8,615 bases of DNA from Planctomycetaceae bacterium (GTDB lineage Bacteria; Planctomycetota; Planctomycetia; Pirellulales; Pirellulaceae), in contig PADE01000267.1 in NCBI GenBank assembly GCA_002702965.1, positions 1-8,615 on the forward strand. The letters are read 5' to 3'. Shown here one piece after another: positions 6,669 through 8,615 of this stretch. The notes under the pieces are model-generated. The model was given only the letters and a program-made list of their open reading frames with translations, ran no database searches and was not told the origin of the DNA. Position 1 is the stretch's first letter, and each line of letters begins with the position of its first letter. The position numbers were made by a program, and so were the translations under genes.

Positions 6669-7390
6669 ACCGTTTATCACGCCTGCTGGCTGGGACCTTC
6701 GTCTTCGTGCTGGTTCTGATTCCCGCCGTCGCGCCCGCGGTCGAAAAGACTGCTGAAAAGGGGTTCGTTTCGATGTTCGACCACAAAACGCTAAAAGGCT
6801 GGTCGGTGATGCCATCCAAGGCGGCCAAGGCGTGGTCGGTTCAAGATGGCATGATTGTCGGTGAAGGGGACAAGGGGCGCAGCTACCTCGTGTACGACAA
6901 CAAGCAAATCGCGGACTTCGAACTCAAATTCAGTTACCGGTTCCCGGGTGAGGGAAACAGCGGCGTCAATATTCGCGCGCGAAAGGACAAAACGGGGAAA
7001 CGAGGATTTCAGGGATACCACGCAGATCTCGGCCATGTCGGCATCGGCAAACAAGTGTTGGGCGCGTGGGATTTTCACACACCGGGTCGACGAGAACACG
7101 CCTGTTTTCGCGGAGACCGACTGGTGATCGATGAAAGCGATAACCCGACAGTAACCAAAATCAAAGACGCGGTGACCCTCGCCGATATCCATAAAGGGGG
7201 CTGGAACCAGGTTCGTGTGATCGCCAAGGGGAATCATTTCCAACTCTTCATCAACGGCAAACTCTCGTCGGAGTTCATCGAACATCTCAAGCCGGAACGC
7301 CGCTTGGATTCGGGCATGATCCAGCTCCAGCTCCACGACCCCGGGATGATCGTGCATTTCAAGGATCTTCGCATCAAGATACTGCGGTGA
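6665..7390 (+). CDS. Secreted DUF1080 protein (3-keto-disaccharide hydrolase-type domain)
   Basis: A 241-residue exported protein. The signal peptide covers about residues 1-25 with an APA|VE cleavage site. The rest is a single DUF1080 domain (Pfam 3-keto-disaccharide hydrolase, a concanavalin-like beta-sandwich). It shows the opening FDHKTLKGW (38-46), where the family usually has Gly in place of His40, then NSGVNIRA (98-105), QVRVIAKGNHFQLFINGK (182-199) and the final strand pair LQLHDPGMIVHFKDL (221-235). Length fits a one-domain family member. Characterised relatives act on 3-keto-glycosides; applying that here is inference. ATG 6665 overlaps the previous TGA as ATGA, indicating translational coupling and a shared transcript. 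The pairing suggests the dehydrogenase-type partner oxidises a sugar and this protein acts on the oxidised product, or that both bind the same polysaccharide outside the cytoplasm. Confidence 0.93.
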   Translation: MNRLSRLLAGTFVFVLVLIPAVAPAVEKTAEKGFVSMFDHKTLKGWSVMPSKAAKAWSVQDGMIVGEGDKGRSYLVYDNKQIADFELKFSYRFPGEGNSGVNIRARKDKTGKRGFQGYHADLGHVGIGKQVLGAWDFHTPGRREHACFRGDRLVIDESDNPTVTKIKDAVTLADIHKGGWNQVRVIAKGNHFQLFINGKLSSEFIEHLKPERRLDSGMIQLQLHDPGMIVHFKDLRIKILR

Positions 7391-7505
7391 TCGTAGAGCC
7401 GCTCGCTGCGCTCCGCGCACGCTGGGAGTGGGGCCCGCGGCTGCCGTCCGAAACCGTCGGTGGACAGTACGATGACCGACAACGCTACAACCACGCGCCA
7501 GCTGG
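7391..7505. other. Convergent intergenic region without a clear terminator
   Basis: This stretch separates the ends of the DUF1080 gene (plus) and the zinc-ribbon gene (minus). A weak inverted repeat AGCCGC (7397-7402) / GCGGCT (7437-7442) spans 34 bases of GC-rich sequence. Neither strand shows a stem followed by a run of T, so I cannot point to an intrinsic terminator for either gene. Confidence 0.4.
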
Positions 7506-7808
7506 TCAGTTCCAATAAAAACACCCGGGGCAGCCAGAGCACATAACAAACTGAAAGACCAATACAGTGACGACCGCAAGAATCAATTTGGTCTTTAGTT
7601 GGCGCGCCCTACGTTGAGGAGCTCCTCGCTGCGCGTACTCGGCCTGCCTTTGTCGTTCCGCTTTTGCAATCCCAGTCGGTCGTTTCAAGACCGTCTGGAG
7701 AGTTCCGCATTCCGGACAGTCGATAGTTCGGCCGTCCAACAGGACGTGGGGCCCAAAGCTGTGCCGGCAGTGGCCGCACGCGAATGATCCCCATTGGTAC
7801 TGCACCAT
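7506..7808 (-). CDS. Small zinc-ribbon protein with C-terminal membrane helix
   Basis: A 100-residue protein from ATG 7808-7806. The N-terminus holds a zinc ribbon, CGHC (11-14) and CPEC (31-34), in a context (FACGHCRHSF...DGRTIDCPECG) typical of small planctomycete zinc-ribbon proteins. A basic, Arg/Gln-rich linker (about 42-74) follows, then one hydrophobic helix (about 75-89), and the chain ends MCSGCPGCFYWN with three further cysteines. The likely topology is a cytoplasmic ribbon anchored by a tail helix. GGGGAGG lies two bases before the ATG and five bases before the adjacent in-frame GTG (7805), so initiation at either is possible. The frame stays open upstream to a GTG at 8042, but that extension has unbiased codon use, runs through the long inverted repeat and looks non-coding. 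Function is unknown; it is convergent with the DUF1080 gene. Confidence 0.72.
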   Translation of the reverse strand: MVQYQWGSFACGHCRHSFGPHVLLDGRTIDCPECGTLQTVLKRPTGIAKAERQRQAEYAQRGAPQRRARQLKTKLILAVVTVLVFQFVMCSGCPGCFYWN

Positions 7809-8363
7809 CCCCTCCCCGTTCAGAGCGTGGCCTTCCTCTTCTAGCACTGGCAGTTCGCGGTCGCAACTAGTCGGCACTGGACGGCAGTCGGATTGCGGCG
7901 ACCATTCGACCTGGACCGCACGCCGAGGGACACGTGTTTTTCTACGCAACCAAAAACCAACCGGCTCGCCACGAACCGAACGGTCGGTTTGCCCTACCGT
8001 CGCCCGGTTCCAGAGGCGAGTTTGTTTTTCGTGGAAAAACACGCTCGCTGAGCAGGCAGGCCGGTAGCGCGACGCTGGCGAGAATCACGCTTCCCTCCGT
8101 GACCCACTCGAGGACCTGCTGTCACCCATAGAGGGCCCGCCGCGAACTGGCCGTCCGAGACGGTCAACCCATCGCAGCCGGGACAGGCGTTGTGATCGGA
8201 CCGGTTAGGGGGGCCCGTTCTGGGGAAGATCTCGGTTGTAGCTTCCCCCGTGTTTCTGTGTGGTGAGTCGGGGGCGCTTCCCGATGTTTTCTAATGTGCG
8301 CATGAAGCGCAACATGCCAGGACCCGCGCTACGGAGAGCAAAACGCCATGCCCGAGTAGTGCC
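7809..8363. other. Gene-free stretch with strong secondary structure
   Basis: These 555 bases lie between the divergent starts of the zinc-ribbon gene (minus) and the right-edge secreted-protein gene (plus). Frames here give arginine/proline-rich, unbiased translations without recognisable domains. The main content is the nested inverted repeat at 7933-8043. Closer to the right-hand gene are a perfect 7-base stem GGGGAAG/CTTCCCC (8222-8228 / 8242-8248) and a short stem TCGGG/CCCGA (8268-8272 / 8280-8284) followed by TGTTTTCT. No promoter with both consensus boxes is evident. Confidence 0.5.
7933..8043. repeat. About 110-base nested inverted repeat, possible bidirectional terminator or mobile-element relic
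   Basis: The outer arms CGTGTTTTTCTACG (7933-7946) and CGTGGAAAAACACG (8030-8043) pair at 13 of 14 positions, with one T opposite G. The stem continues inward: AAAAAC (7952-7957) with GTTTTT (8024-8029), CTCGCC (7965-7970) with GGCGAG (8015-8020), GAACCG (7973-7978) with CGGTTC (8005-8010), and ACGGT (7980-7984) with ACCGT (7996-8000). About 37 base pairs form in correct nested order with small internal loops. The GC-rich inner stem is followed by TTTGTTTTT on the plus strand and by a GGTTTTTGG tract on the minus strand, which would suit a bidirectional terminator. No target-site duplication is obvious at the edges. The symmetry is seen directly; the function is inferred. Confidence 0.65.
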
Positions 8364-8615
8364 ATGCCGTTTCCTACACGTGTTCTCCTTGTGTTGCTGA
8401 CCGGTAGTTTGTATTGGCACGCCGGGGAATCTGTGGCACATGCCCAGACATCCGAGTTCGAGACGGTCAGCTTCCCGGGCAGCGAACCGGAGACCCCCCA
8501 GCCGATCGGCGACCGGGTCCCGGCCACGGGTGTTTTCTTCCGGCCACGAAGTGGAGCGCCTCAAGGTTTCCAGCTGTTGCGCGAGCTGAAGGACAAGGCG
8601 GGCACACTGTGGGAT
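8364..8615 (+). CDS. Secreted protein of unknown function, N-terminal fragment
   Basis: The frame opens at ATG 8364-8366 and runs to the right edge (84 codons, no stop). Residues 1-27 form a clear signal peptide: Arg6, the hydrophobic run VLLVLLTG, and an AHA|QT cleavage motif. The mature start (QTSEFETVSFPGSE) is acidic and proline-rich, followed by GVFFRPRSGAPQGFQLL and LRELKDKAGTLWD, which look like the beginning of a folded domain. I do not recognise the family. Another ATG 16 bases upstream (8348) is in a different frame and stops after three codons. No strong Shine-Dalgarno sequence precedes the start; a GAG about ten bases upstream is the best candidate. Export across the inner membrane is well supported, and codon use suits a real gene. 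Confidence 0.7.
   Translation, partial: MPFPTRVLLVLLTGSLYWHAGESVAHAQTSEFETVSFPGSEPETPQPIGDRVPATGVFFRPRSGAPQGFQLLRELKDKAGTLWD

Noticed and set aside
6791..7579. Open frame of 262 codons on the minus strand, antisense to the DUF1080 gene
   Set aside because: It overlaps a gene with clear family motifs, gives an unstructured translation without domains, and also overlaps the end of the zinc-ribbon gene. It reflects the GC-rich third-codon pattern of the opposite strand.
7616..7627. Perfect palindrome GAGGAGCTCCTC
   Set aside because: It lies inside the coding region of the zinc-ribbon protein, where the Arg/Gln linker codons explain it. It has no loop or T-tract and no second copy nearby.
7809..8042. 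N-terminal extension of the zinc-ribbon protein from GTG 8042
   Set aside because: The extension is encoded by the inverted repeat and by sequence without codon bias. The Shine-Dalgarno directly before ATG 7808 / GTG 7805 gives a better start.
1..8615. CRISPR array, tRNA/rRNA gene, insertion sequence or phage module
   Set aside because: No regularly spaced repeats, cloverleaf, transposase or phage-type gene was seen on either strand. The long inverted repeat at 7933-8043 has no transposase and no clear target duplication.

Overview
The window looks like chromosomal DNA from a GC-rich member of the Planctomycetota, most likely the Pirellula/Rhodopirellula side of the phylum. This is inferred from gene content: a very large secreted fusion protein with the Pirellula/Verrucomicrobium-type dehydrogenase propeller and a CxxCH heme domain, a DUF1080 sugar-hydrolase-type partner, a 24-residue-period leucine-rich-repeat lipoprotein ending in a typical 'LPNCK' cap, and zinc-ribbon membrane proteins. 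Several genes also lack a clear Shine-Dalgarno sequence, which is common in this phylum. I see no tRNA, rRNA, CRISPR array or transposase.

Layout. The left third (1-2298) is read on the minus strand. From right to left it holds a leucine-rich-repeat lipoprotein (2298-1756), a roughly 12-helix membrane protein with a C-terminal zinc ribbon (1629-328), and the first 58 codons of a secreted protein that runs off the left edge (175-1; possibly DUF6807). The two gaps between these genes each hold strong dyad symmetry: nested hairpins at 1676-1730 and a tandem palindrome at 192-234. A 482-base divergent gap (2299-2780) contains possible regulatory dyads and perhaps a decayed gene.

The centre (2781-7390, plus strand) is a two-gene operon joined by an ATGA stop/start overlap. 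The first gene encodes a 1295-residue exported protein with four parts: a degenerate SGNH-like domain, a beta-propeller dehydrogenase-type domain, HEAT-like helical repeats and a c-type heme domain. The second encodes an exported DUF1080 (3-keto-disaccharide-hydrolase-type) protein. Together they suggest periplasmic oxidation and cleavage of a carbohydrate, with electrons leaving through the attached heme. The substrate cannot be read from the sequence.

The right part holds a small minus-strand protein with an N-terminal zinc ribbon and a C-terminal membrane helix (7808-7506), convergent with the operon. Next is a 555-base gene-free stretch with a striking nested inverted repeat of about 110 bases (7933-8043). 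Last comes the start of an unrecognised secreted protein on the plus strand (8364 to the right edge).

No clearly new multi-gene system is visible. The points most worth a second look are the long inverted repeat, the loss of all canonical SGNH catalytic residues in the large fusion, and the dyad-rich gaps.
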